43,442 nucleotides of DNA from a virus. The stretch covers positions 1 to 43,442 of the IMG/VR virus record IMGVR_UViG_3300008110_000397. The stretch is one strand, 5' to 3'. The translations under genes were made by a program, and so were the position numbers. Below are positions 8,450-17,377 of this stretch, piece by piece; position 1 is the first letter of the stretch, and each line of letters starts with the position of its first letter. The notes under the pieces were generated by a model. The model had not been told where the DNA came from. It made no database searches and saw only the letters and a list, made by a program, of their open reading frames with translations.

Positions 8450-9915
8450 GCAAAGGCGGCGGCAGTAGCGGCGTACAACAATCTGAAGTCACGCAGACAA
8501 CAAGTAATCTGCCTGAATATGCAAAACCATATTACACCCAGCTCCTTGAGCGTGGGATGTATGAAAGCACGCGCCCGTATGAGGCCTATCCGGGCCAGCG
8601 GCTTGCGCAGTTTTCGCCATTGCAAGGCCAAGCCATGCAAGGTATTGCTGGTCTGCAACAGCCGGGCCAAACCGGTCTGGCGACCGAGCTGGCAACGACC
8701 GTAGGCCTTCAGCCGACCAATCGTGGCAGTCAAGTTGCCGCAGGGTTTAACCCGACTCCGGTGCAAACCAACTATCAGGCAGGTCAATTCACCCCCGGCT
8801 ACACCCCCGGTCAATTTAATGCAGGCTACACCGCAGGAGCGGTATCGCCCGGCTACACCGCAGGTAGCTTTGACCCCGGCTATGTGGCAGGCGGAATCAA
8901 CGCCGACTTCCAAGCCGGTTCAATGACCGACCCAAATGTCATCGCGCAGTACATGAACCCGTATCAGCAATTGGTCACGGACATACAAAAGCGTGAAGCA
9001 ACCCGTGTCGCGGCCAAGCAGACCCCTCAGATTCAGGCTCAGGCCACGATGTCCGGCGCTGGCGGAGGCACCCGTGAAAGCCTATTGATGGCAGAGAATG
9101 AGCGAAACCTCATGCAACAGCTTGGGGATATTCAGGCTCAAGGCGACCAAGCCGCTTATAGTCAGGCGCTTCAGGCGTTTGAAGCCGACCGTGGCGCACG
9201 ACTGCAACAGGCTCAGTTTGGTCTCGACAAGTACAATGCAGGCGAACAGGCTCGTCAGCGTGCGGCTCAAATGGGTCTGGACGCAAGGGGCCAAGAGGAA
9301 GCGGCTCGTCAGGCGCAAGCCAAGTTTGGACTGGATGCCTACTCCATGCAGGAGCAGGCCCGCCAGCAACAAGGCAAGTTTGCCCTCGATGCGCAGTCCG
9401 CAGGCGAAGAAGCACGGCAACGCGCCGCTCAAATGGGTCTGGATGCCCAAGGTCAAGAAGAAGCGGCCCGTCAAGCGATGGAGAAGTTCTCGCTCGACAC
9501 CCAGCAGTTCAACACCGAAACCCAACGCCAACGGGCCATGTTGGGTCTGGCTGGTCTGGAATCCGACCAAGCGGCTCTGGCACAGCGTCTCGGCGCATCC
9601 GAGCTTCTGGGTAATCTGGGTCAAACTCAACAGCAGATGGACCTTCAGCGGCTTCAGGCGCAACTTCAGGCCGGTAACCAACAGCAGGCGCTGGGTCAAC
9701 AGGCGCTCAACATGGGCTACGAAGACTTCCTCCGCCAGCAGGCCTACGGCAAGGAACAGCTCGCCTATCTCAGCGCGTTGCTTCAAGGTACCCCAATTCA
9801 AGCCGGTTCGACTGTCGCATCTTACGGCAGGGTGCCTTCCACGGAACAACAGCTTTTGGGTAGCGGTATCAGTGCGCTTGGTCTGTACAACTCACTTGGC
9901 AAGACAGGTCCGTAA
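8446..9915 (+). CDS. Gln/Ala-rich internal virion / ejection protein
   Basis: The gene encodes 489 residues. The start MSKGGGSSG is followed by conserved-looking helices (LPEYAKPYYTQLLERGMYES, PYPGQRLAQFSPLQ-type). Residues 105-155 contain four short repeats of the form (x)-GYTxG-xF/V (PGYTPGQFNAGYTAG). Residues 225-355 form a long helical array with repeats of about 20 residues (RQRAAQMGLDARGQEEAARQ, KFGLDAYSMQEQARQ), very rich in Gln and Ala. Such coiled, repeat-rich proteins in this gene position make up the ejected core of podovirus-like particles. No enzymatic motif is visible. Role is inferred from order and composition. Confidence 0.65.
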   Translation: MSKGGGSSGVQQSEVTQTTSNLPEYAKPYYTQLLERGMYESTRPYEAYPGQRLAQFSPLQGQAMQGIAGLQQPGQTGLATELATTVGLQPTNRGSQVAAGFNPTPVQTNYQAGQFTPGYTPGQFNAGYTAGAVSPGYTAGSFDPGYVAGGINADFQAGSMTDPNVIAQYMNPYQQLVTDIQKREATRVAAKQTPQIQAQATMSGAGGGTRESLLMAENERNLMQQLGDIQAQGDQAAYSQALQAFEADRGARLQQAQFGLDKYNAGEQARQRAAQMGLDARGQEEAARQAQAKFGLDAYSMQEQARQQQGKFALDAQSAGEEARQRAAQMGLDAQGQEEAARQAMEKFSLDTQQFNTETQRQRAMLGLAGLESDQAALAQRLGASELLGNLGQTQQQMDLQRLQAQLQAGNQQQALGQQALNMGYEDFLRQQAYGKEQLAYLSALLQGTPIQAGSTVASYGRVPSTEQQLLGSGISALGLYNSLGKTGP

Positions 9916-9918
9916 TCT

Positions 9919-11586
9919 ATGAACCTCATCGAACTCGAAAATCTGGTCAAAGGCGCTCCGGACGAATACCTCGTTAAAGAGGTTCAACAACCGACCGGCA
10001 AAGTCCCTCCGTTCCTTGCCCTGTCTGAAATCCAACGGCGCAAAGACATGCGCGACCGGTACTTGGCCCAGACAAACGAAGGCCCGAAGCCGACCATTGC
10101 CGAACAGCTTGTGGGCGGTATTGGCTCTATGGGAGGCGCACAACCGCCTCAAGGCGCTCCTATCCCTACCCCTTCCGCTACTGGCATTCCGTCCGTTGGC
10201 GCTCCTCCTGTGGCCGCTGGCGCGGCCCCGATGCCGACCCCTCAAGGCATGCCACAGGGCTTTGCCGCAGGCGGTCTGGTAGGCTATGCCTTTGGTGGCC
10301 CAGTCTCTCCGCTTACAGCTACCCCCATGCAAATGGCTCAAGAAAAATTAAGAAGAGCGACAATTGCAGGCAGGGGCATCCTATCTGCCAAGCAAGAGCT
10401 TGATGAATTAATGGCTTTTGAACAAGCGCAAAACACTCCCGGCGGTCCTCTCCCTGATTTGTTAAGGCGTGCTGGCACTCCTAAAACACAATATCCTCCC
10501 GGCGGTCCTCTCCCTGATTTGTTAAGGCGTGCTGATGTTCCTGTTGCCGAAAATGTTCCGACCGAAGTGTCCGTTCCGGCCCCAGTTTCTAACCGTCCCG
10601 GTCCTCTCCCGGCTACCGCAGGTGGCGCTCCCCGTTCCGGTGGCGCTAGTGGCTATGCAGTCACTTCCGGTGGCATTGGGTCGATTGACCCCAATCAGGT
10701 ACCTGCAGATTCGGCTCCGTCCGGCGGTCAAGCCACGGCGGCAGGCGGTACTGGTCGTTCCGGGCAGTATGGCTCTAAAGCCGAAGCCGAATATGCCGCT
10801 TTGATTGAAAACAAAGATGCATTTAAACTTCCGGAATCTCTTAACTACGAAGAGTTTATTCAGGCCGCTGGTGCAGAAGAAGCCGCTATCCGTGAAGAAG
10901 CCAAGAGACAAGCCATTGGCGCGGCACTGGTTCAGCTTGGCGCTGGTCTGGCCGCAGGCGACATGTCAAAAGGTTTCACCACCGCAGGTGCAGAATCACG
11001 CGACATTCTGAGTCAAGGACGCCGGGAAGCCTCGGCGCAGAAAGCTCTGGCCCAGCAGTTTAAACTTCAGGGCATGGAAGGCGCACGCAACCAAGCCATC
11101 CAACAGCAAGAGCTGGAACTGCAACGCGCCAGAGGTGCCGCTGAATTTCAGAGCGGCATGCGAAAAGAACGCCAAGACCAAGCGAACGAAGACCGCCGGA
11201 TTTCTATGGAGGGCGCTCGTATTTCTGCAACTTTGGCTCAACAGCGCATGCAAAACCAAATCAGCGAGCGTGATTTTCAAATTGCTACTCGCGCCGGTAT
11301 CGAAAAAGCGACTACGGATTACATTCAGGCGCGTATTGGCGCACCGCCAACAAAAGCGCAAGAAGCATGGGAAGGCATGGTTCCGGGCATGCAAAAAGGC
11401 GTTGCTCCGATGGATGCGTATATTGAAAAATACAATGCTTTGGAACCACAGGCGCGTGCGGCGGCTACGGCGGTATACACTGGTCAGGCCCCACCGACAC
11501 GACCAGCTTCAGGTCCGTCAGGTCGCGGCGGTAACCGTAGCGGAAGCAACCCAGATAGGTTTAAAATAGAACCATACAATAACTGA
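9919..11586 (+). CDS. Internal virion / ejection candidate with N-terminal AAGG motif
   Basis: The gene encodes 555 residues. Near residue 112 lies FAAGGLVGYAFGGPVSP, the same kind of (A/E)GG motif as in the protein at 5886-8018. Residues 170-210 hold a perfect 20-residue tandem repeat with PGGPLPDLLRRA, encoded by the DNA repeat at 10436-10534. Residues 215-290 are a Pro/Gly/Ala-rich linker, and residues 300-530 are helical and charged (EEAAIREEAKRQAIGAALVQ, RQDQANEDRRISMEGARISA). It sits between the Gln-rich protein and the giant polyvalent protein. An ejected or scaffolding-like virion role is inferred. The ribosome binding site is weak (ACAGGT). Confidence 0.65.
   Translation: MNLIELENLVKGAPDEYLVKEVQQPTGKVPPFLALSEIQRRKDMRDRYLAQTNEGPKPTIAEQLVGGIGSMGGAQPPQGAPIPTPSATGIPSVGAPPVAAGAAPMPTPQGMPQGFAAGGLVGYAFGGPVSPLTATPMQMAQEKLRRATIAGRGILSAKQELDELMAFEQAQNTPGGPLPDLLRRAGTPKTQYPPGGPLPDLLRRADVPVAENVPTEVSVPAPVSNRPGPLPATAGGAPRSGGASGYAVTSGGIGSIDPNQVPADSAPSGGQATAAGGTGRSGQYGSKAEAEYAALIENKDAFKLPESLNYEEFIQAAGAEEAAIREEAKRQAIGAALVQLGAGLAAGDMSKGFTTAGAESRDILSQGRREASAQKALAQQFKLQGMEGARNQAIQQQELELQRARGAAEFQSGMRKERQDQANEDRRISMEGARISATLAQQRMQNQISERDFQIATRAGIEKATTDYIQARIGAPPTKAQEAWEGMVPGMQKGVAPMDAYIEKYNALEPQARAAATAVYTGQAPPTRPASGPSGRGGNRSGSNPDRFKIEPYNN
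10436..10534. repeat. Two 39-bp direct repeats with 60-bp period
   Basis: The segments 10436-10474 and 10496-10534 are identical and start 60 bp apart, so the repeat keeps the reading frame and doubles a 20-residue unit of the ejection candidate protein. Identity at DNA level without any third-position change implies a recent duplication. Confidence 0.9.
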
Positions 11587-11637
11587 TGTCTTGAGAACAA
11601 AGGCGCTCGAAAGAGCCACCAGTTCGGAGAAGTTTAA

Positions 11638-13011
11638 ATGCCAAAATATGTCGTCACAGATTCGGTTACTGGTCGCAAGCTGGTATTAACCGGTGACTCG
11701 CCGCCAACCAACGAAGAGCTGACCGATATATTTGCAGGCTATCAGCCGTCTTCTTCTGAAGACCCATACGCCGATGATAGCGCGTTTGACTTCTCTGGCG
11801 AGCGCACGCTGGCCGGACGCATCCTTGAGGGCAACAAAGCCGTTCCCCGTGGCTTTGCCAACACCATTCTCAGTAGTGTCGAGGGTGCCGCCGAGCTTGT
11901 TGATGCCGCAACCAACTTCGTTGGTCTCGACAACCTGATTGACTCTGGTGATGAGAACGCCGTTGTATGGGCCGCAAATGCCGGTAAAGACTGGCTGAAC
12001 AATAAGTCCGGCCTGAAAGCTGACCCGCGCTACCAAGACTTGTGGACCACCAAGTTTGGCGAGGGTGTCGGCTCGTTTGCCTCGTTCTTAACCCCGACCC
12101 TTGTTCTCAAGGGCGCATCAATATTAAACCGTGGCCGGGTTGCGCTTGAGGGCGTTGAAACTCTCGGCAAGATGACCCGTGCCGAGAAGATTGCTACCGG
12201 CGCTTTTGCCGCATCCTCTGGTGCAGGCGAAGCCGCCCAGCGGGCAAAAGCCGCACGCGAAGAGGGTCTGGATGTCAGCGAGGGCGAAGAAGACTTTGCA
12301 ACCGCACAGGGCGCTCTTGTTGGTTTGACTGAAATGTTACCCATCTCGCGCATCCTCGGTCGTGTTCCAAAGAACATCCCTAGGGGCGAGAAAGACTACC
12401 TCATCAACCTGTTTAAATCAGCTGGTATCGCCGCCGCTGAAGAAGGTGGGCAGGAAGTCAGTGCCGCCATTCTCCAGAACATGATTGAGCGCGGGTACAA
12501 CCCGAATCAGGAAATCATCGAAGGTTCCCTGATGGACGACCTGACTATTGGTGGCGCTGTTGGTGCGCTGGCCGACATCACCCTTAATGCCTTTTCCGGT
12601 CGCCGGAAAGGCTACATGACGGAAACGACTTCCAGTTCCGTCAGGAGATGGCCGAGCGCAAGCGTATCGCCGAACTTATTGAGTCCGACCCGGAAGCGTT
12701 TCAGGCTGAAGCTGACCGCGTACAGGGACTTGCCAGCACCATCCCAGCCCCGACCAACGAAGAGGTTATGTCGTTTAACCAGCCATCTGTGGCTGGCGCT
12801 GTCGCTACTCCGGAAACCCTCGGCGAGCTGTACTCCCTACGCATTGTCGGCAAACTGGGTAGCTTCTTCCCGACCAACACCAGCTTCACGGTCGAACAGG
12901 GCGAAGATGTCCCGACCCCGGCTGTCGGTCCGGACGGCACCGAGACTGTCGTGCCACAACCGACCTTCAAGGTCGTGGACTCCACCGGAAAGCAATACGG
13001 TCAAACTTTGA
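11638..13011 (+). CDS. Giant polyvalent virion protein, segment 1 (N-terminus)
   Basis: Translation starts at ATG 11638 behind GGAGAAG. The first 35 residues, PKYVVTDSVTGRKLVLTGDS then PPTNEELTDIFAGY, are a widespread opening of phage large virion proteins. Then come helical, membrane-tropic stretches (IAAAEEGGQEVSAAILQNMI, TIGGAVGALADITLNAFSG). Coding quality collapses after about 12618: the remaining residues are Ser/Arg/Pro-rich and match no protein-like pattern, while the frame one base back continues with GNDFQFRQEMAERKR. The genuine segment is therefore about 327 residues, joined by a -1 change to the segment listed from 12648. The last 390 bases of this frame are probably not translated as written unless a frameshift does not occur. 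Confidence 0.7.
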   Translation: MPKYVVTDSVTGRKLVLTGDSPPTNEELTDIFAGYQPSSSEDPYADDSAFDFSGERTLAGRILEGNKAVPRGFANTILSSVEGAAELVDAATNFVGLDNLIDSGDENAVVWAANAGKDWLNNKSGLKADPRYQDLWTTKFGEGVGSFASFLTPTLVLKGASILNRGRVALEGVETLGKMTRAEKIATGAFAASSGAGEAAQRAKAAREEGLDVSEGEEDFATAQGALVGLTEMLPISRILGRVPKNIPRGEKDYLINLFKSAGIAAAEEGGQEVSAAILQNMIERGYNPNQEIIEGSLMDDLTIGGAVGALADITLNAFSGRRKGYMTETTSSSVRRWPSASVSPNLLSPTRKRFRLKLTAYRDLPAPSQPRPTKRLCRLTSHLWLALSLLRKPSASCTPYALSANWVASSRPTPASRSNRAKMSRPRLSVRTAPRLSCHNRPSRSWTPPESNTVKL

Positions 13012-15086
13012 CCAATCCGGATGTTGCCTCCTCTTTGGCCCGGAACCTCAATGGCGAAATCGTTGGACAAAGTATCCGTGGCTCGATTCTCAACACCTTG
13101 ATGACATCGCCACAAGGATACAACCCGGAACAATCTACCAATCTTTTCCGGTACGGCTTCCAGACCCTGAACCCAGAATCGAACAATGTCACCTACGCCG
13201 CTTTAAACGATGCCGCAGGCACCACGACCGAGAACGGCTACATCGAGGAGGTGTCGCACAACGACATCTTGAATTCGCCGAAGGTCTTGGTCAAAGGCGG
13301 CGCTGGCAAGACGGCCTATCAGGTCACCATGCCCAACGGCAAGAAGCGTCTTGCGGTCGGCCTCACAGCCTCTCAGGAGCTGAACCGTAAGCGCGAAGAG
13401 GCTGGTCTGCCACCGGTCAACTCGTTCAACATCCGTGAGGCCCGCGAGGCGCTGGGCGGGAACATCGGCACCCTCAGCAATCCGAGCGTTACCGGCATCC
13501 AAGACCAGCTCCAGTACGCCCCGGTTGACATTGGTGGCAAGCCCGCTGTCGTCAGTCAGGCACGCGAAGTCCTGACCAAGCGCAAGACCACGCTGGCTGA
13601 GAAGGCAAAGGCTGGATTTAAACAGGATGGCACTTCCGTCCTCCCAGACTACATCGAATTCCAGTCGATGGAAGACGCCAAGCGTTATGCCGATTCCCTG
13701 AATAAGCGCAATGCCGACAAACGATTCATCCCAGATGCACTGTTTGAGGGAAAAACAGACCTGTTCCCGCAAATCAAGGCGCTCCTTGAGACCAAGAACA
13801 TCGATGCCGAAATGGACTCCGATGAAGTCGGCCAGCTCGTCAAATCGTTCACGGGTGCGCGGGACGCCAAGAGCATGTCTCTGGAAGACCAGAAGCTGTT
13901 CTACGCCCGTTTACGCAACCTCCCCGGTTTTTCGACCAAGACCAAGCTCCCGGTCTTCCGTTTGCGTCCGTACAGCCCGGAACAGTTCGTCAAGGCCACC
14001 CAGTACCAGCAACAGAATCCCGGCGCTGTCACCGATGAGGGTCTTGCCACCGCGCTCGGCCTTGAACCGACTAGCCCCAGAATCTCCGTTATTAAGTCTG
14101 ACCTCCAAAAGCAGACCGATGCCCGTCTCCAGAAGGAAGTACTCAAGAATTCCCGTCTGCCACTCGTAGAGGGCTTGCGTAAGGCACTGGATGACTACGG
14201 CCTGTCCGGCGTCAATCTGCGTCTGGAAGAGAGCCTGAGAGGCCCAGACGGCACAGTCAACGAGGGCTACTTCGACCGGATGATGGATGAGGTTGCTCTG
14301 GCAATTGATGGTATCGACCCGGAATTCAACACCACCGATGAAGGTCGTTTAAACTATCTTAAGGAAGTCCTGAGCCACGAGGTTGTGCATGCGCTCCGCG
14401 CTCTCGACCTATGGACCGCGAAAGAGTGGGACATCCTTTCCCAAGCCGCCGCCCGCACCTTGCGTCCCCAAGGCAGTCCCGGCGAGGGCAAGACCTTCCT
14501 TGCCTATGCCCAAGAAATGTACTCCGATATGTCTGCTGACATTCAGGTCGAAGAGTCCGTTGCCGAGCTGGCCCGCGCCTACATCGCCAACAAGAAGCTG
14601 ATTGGTGGCAAGCCGAGGAACCTGATTGAGCGGATGATTCGTCTGTTCCAGCGTTTAAAGGCATTCGTCACCAACTCCGGCTACCAGAACTTCGAGGCTA
14701 TCCTCAACGACATGCGTTCCGGTGCCATCGCCTCCCGTGACCGTGGCGAGGTACGCAGTCTGCGTCTAACCAAGAATGTTCCGGAAGGCTATGTGGTCGC
14801 CGACAATGTTCCTGAAGGTGTGACATCCGTGAGTCTCGCAAGCCGTATAAAGTCGTTCAGCCTATCAACAAAGACACCGGTCGCCGTTACAGCGTCAAAG
14901 ACATCTCTAAGCTCCGTGACGAAAAGATTCCGCTTAATGTCTTTGCCGAACAATTTGCAGACCGTATTAAACAGTCCGACACCAAGCTGGAAGACGCCAA
15001 CCGTATTGCCGAAGGCTTCATTAAAGAGTTTGTCGATAACCCATCATCCTTCTTGCCGGTTGTGCAGGGAGACAAACTTAGCGTAG
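12648..15086 (+). CDS. Giant polyvalent virion protein, segment 2 (zincin-like domain)
   Basis: This frame is open from 12588, just after a stop at 12585-12587. It carries protein-like sequence from about 12620 to 14820. The ATG at 12648 lacks a ribosome binding site, so it is likely a continuation of segment 1 rather than a start. A metallopeptidase-type motif HEVVH is encoded at 14376-14390 (in VLSHEVVHALRALD), with a possible third ligand in EESVAELARAY about 55 residues on. This is typical of zincin domains in polyvalent phage proteins. After about 14820 the sequence turns into Ser/Thr-rich non-coding-like residues, while the frame one base back continues (DIRESRKPYKVVQPINKDTG). Many upstream segments are helical and unassigned. 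Confidence 0.7.
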   Translation: MAERKRIAELIESDPEAFQAEADRVQGLASTIPAPTNEEVMSFNQPSVAGAVATPETLGELYSLRIVGKLGSFFPTNTSFTVEQGEDVPTPAVGPDGTETVVPQPTFKVVDSTGKQYGQTLTNPDVASSLARNLNGEIVGQSIRGSILNTLMTSPQGYNPEQSTNLFRYGFQTLNPESNNVTYAALNDAAGTTTENGYIEEVSHNDILNSPKVLVKGGAGKTAYQVTMPNGKKRLAVGLTASQELNRKREEAGLPPVNSFNIREAREALGGNIGTLSNPSVTGIQDQLQYAPVDIGGKPAVVSQAREVLTKRKTTLAEKAKAGFKQDGTSVLPDYIEFQSMEDAKRYADSLNKRNADKRFIPDALFEGKTDLFPQIKALLETKNIDAEMDSDEVGQLVKSFTGARDAKSMSLEDQKLFYARLRNLPGFSTKTKLPVFRLRPYSPEQFVKATQYQQQNPGAVTDEGLATALGLEPTSPRISVIKSDLQKQTDARLQKEVLKNSRLPLVEGLRKALDDYGLSGVNLRLEESLRGPDGTVNEGYFDRMMDEVALAIDGIDPEFNTTDEGRLNYLKEVLSHEVVHALRALDLWTAKEWDILSQAAARTLRPQGSPGEGKTFLAYAQEMYSDMSADIQVEESVAELARAYIANKKLIGGKPRNLIERMIRLFQRLKAFVTNSGYQNFEAILNDMRSGAIASRDRGEVRSLRLTKNVPEGYVVADNVPEGVTSVSLASRIKSFSLSTKTPVAVTASKTSLSSVTKRFRLMSLPNNLQTVLNSPTPSWKTPTVLPKASLKSLSITHHPSCRLCRETNLA

Positions 15087-17377
15087 ATGCTTTTCTTCGT
15101 ATGCCTGATGGCACCATGTATGACCCTGAAAAATTAGAACATGCGGACGCCACCGACCAGACAATTCAAATCTACAATGCCGTTAAAAATGGAACCATAC
15201 GCAGTGCGCTTGGTCAAGAAGCAGTAGCCACTAATAATAGACGCGAAGAAGACCTGTCTCAACTGTCTGAATACCTGAACGGAAACGCAGATTACTCGCT
15301 TGCTGAACAGGCCTTGATTATGAAAGGCGCATCTAAATTTGGCATGCGTGTTGAAAGAGGTCAGTTTAAACTTGTTCCTATTGCGGACAATAATCAGACT
15401 AATATTGCTGTTCTGACCGCAACAGAGGCTTCTGCGATTGCCGAAGAGCTTCGCAAAGGAAAGACTTTGAAAGCGGCGATGCTTGACGGCATCACTTCAG
15501 CCATGAAGTCGATGGAGCAGTCAAACAAGGAAAAAGGTCTTAATGGCTGGAAAACTTTCAAAAAAAGCGACTCCGAAGAGGATGCCGCCGCTCTTAAAGA
15601 AGGTTGTGCCGGACGCAAATGGTGTACCGCTTCTGCGACAAGCACCGCAAGAAACCAGCTTGAGCGGGGCGATTTTCATGTGTACTACAAAAACGGCGAG
15701 CCTATTGTTGCCTTGAGAACAGAAGACGGAAAACTTGCCGAGCCTCCTCGCGGAAGTCTTGACGGTCAGTTTATGACGGCGGAAGAAGAGAAAATTGCCG
15801 AAGAGGCTCTTCGTGCCGGTCGCGTTACCGGCGGTGAAGACTATCTGCATGATAGGGATTTAATTGCCGATGTCATGGCAGGAAAACATAAAAGCTGGCC
15901 CGACCTCGACCTGTTTTTAAAAACAAAAAGGAAATACAAGGTTGGTTATGGCCGTGGTCAATACGACCTTCCGAAACCAGTTATTGACGCGATTGAAAAA
16001 GAAAGAAACGACAGGCACACCCAAGTAGAGTGGGTTAAGCTCGGATATACAACTGACGATGTTTCATTGCCTTTAGGGCAAGGCGCGGACTTTAAATATA
16101 TCGGAGGAGACCTTAATATCACTGGAAACCCAACAGCAACTGTTGCTTGGCTTGAGCAGTTCACAACCGCACTATCAACCGTTGCAAGTAATTTGCTCAA
16201 CAAGAAAAGCATTGTAAGTGTCGATTATATTGCTGGTAATGCTGAAATTGGATATCGTTCGTCAGATTCTGCAAAAGTTGTTATTGGCAGGATTAATGGA
16301 GCCGCTATTGTAAGAGGCAAATCTGACCTTACCGTTGGTGAATCGGGCGACAATATTTATGTTCAAGACGATTCAACAGTAAATGTTTTAAACAAAGCTA
16401 AAAATGTTTATGTTGGCACAACCGATAGAAAACGAACAGATGATATGGTGCTAAAAGCAAAATTAATATCTTCTGGAGAAATACAAAGAGTTGAGATTTT
16501 TAACCACGGTTCTGCTGTGTTAAATAAAGTTAAACAAATTAATCTTACCCAAAATGCAAATGCGACAGTAAATGTTGCTGATTCTGCGTATGTAACGGAA
16601 AACGCAACTTTATATGCAGAAAAAATAAAAAACCGAATTGTCGCAAACCAAGAAGCAACTGCCTATGTAAAAGAATTAGGAACAGAAAAAGAAATTGCTG
16701 ACTATCTTGAGGTCGGAGGAGATGCAACTATATTTATCAAGAGCGCCAATATAAGTAACTATCTAGCCGGAAATGGAGATGACGCGAAAGTTTACATTAA
16801 AGACTTTGCTATCAAAGATACAAGGTCAGCTGTTTTAAATTACGATGAATTATTTATTAAAGAACAAAATAATATACAAAGAAGCATTCCTACAATGGTA
16901 AGCCCTCTATATGTTATCGATAATGCAAAAGGAAGTTTTTACACCGGATTAAACGCAACGGTAAAAATTAAAAACCTTGAAGGCGATATTACAGTAGATG
17001 ATAATGCCATCGTTATGATTAAAAGCGGAATAAGGTCAAGTTCAGGCCTTTCTGCGTTTGTCACCAAACAACAAAATAGCAATTCTGAGGTACAAGTTAC
17101 TAATAAAGAAAATGTTGTGGTGTTAAATGACAAAGATAATAATGTTTTTTATGGAGACGAATTTGTATTTCCATCCGAATACGAACAAGGCATGTATGTA
17201 ATTGACCAAATGTTCCCGGACACCGGTCGCCGCTACTCCCGCAAGGCAACTCAGTCTCCGATTGAGGACGCCATTTCGTTGGCTAATGAAAAGTATGCTG
17301 ATTACAAGACGGCTTCCAAAGACAAGTTCTTTGAACACTGGAATAAAGAACAACGAGAGGTTTGCCGACTACTATGA
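15053..17377 (+). CDS. Giant polyvalent virion protein, segment 3 (WCTA-like module and beta-solenoid)
   Basis: The frame is open from 14816, so the genuine segment begins about 14822, well before the TTG at 15053. It starts with the motif DTGRRYSVKD (14873-14902). Around 15600-15730 lies GCAGRKWCTASATS followed by FHVYYKNGEPIVALR. This 'WCTA ... F..Y..G.P' pattern recalls a module seen in PcfJ-like and other polyvalent proteins (recollection, not a search). From 16090 to 17140 the sequence is a run of short, Asn/Val/Thr-rich strands (VNVLNKAKNVYVG, ATVNVADSAYVTENATLYAE) that reads as a beta-solenoid, and base composition becomes markedly AT-rich. DTGRRYSRKA follows at 17219-17248. Near 17350 the frame must change by +1 to continue. 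Confidence 0.65.
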   Translation: MPVVQGDKLSVDAFLRMPDGTMYDPEKLEHADATDQTIQIYNAVKNGTIRSALGQEAVATNNRREEDLSQLSEYLNGNADYSLAEQALIMKGASKFGMRVERGQFKLVPIADNNQTNIAVLTATEASAIAEELRKGKTLKAAMLDGITSAMKSMEQSNKEKGLNGWKTFKKSDSEEDAAALKEGCAGRKWCTASATSTARNQLERGDFHVYYKNGEPIVALRTEDGKLAEPPRGSLDGQFMTAEEEKIAEEALRAGRVTGGEDYLHDRDLIADVMAGKHKSWPDLDLFLKTKRKYKVGYGRGQYDLPKPVIDAIEKERNDRHTQVEWVKLGYTTDDVSLPLGQGADFKYIGGDLNITGNPTATVAWLEQFTTALSTVASNLLNKKSIVSVDYIAGNAEIGYRSSDSAKVVIGRINGAAIVRGKSDLTVGESGDNIYVQDDSTVNVLNKAKNVYVGTTDRKRTDDMVLKAKLISSGEIQRVEIFNHGSAVLNKVKQINLTQNANATVNVADSAYVTENATLYAEKIKNRIVANQEATAYVKELGTEKEIADYLEVGGDATIFIKSANISNYLAGNGDDAKVYIKDFAIKDTRSAVLNYDELFIKEQNNIQRSIPTMVSPLYVIDNAKGSFYTGLNATVKIKNLEGDITVDDNAIVMIKSGIRSSSGLSAFVTKQQNSNSEVQVTNKENVVVLNDKDNNVFYGDEFVFPSEYEQGMYVIDQMFPDTGRRYSRKATQSPIEDAISLANEKYADYKTASKDKFFEHWNKEQREVCRLL

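Noticed and set aside
12588-12640. Programmed -1 frameshift signal
   Set aside because: No X-XXY-YYZ heptamer with a following hairpin was found at this or the other two switches; indels explain them more simply.
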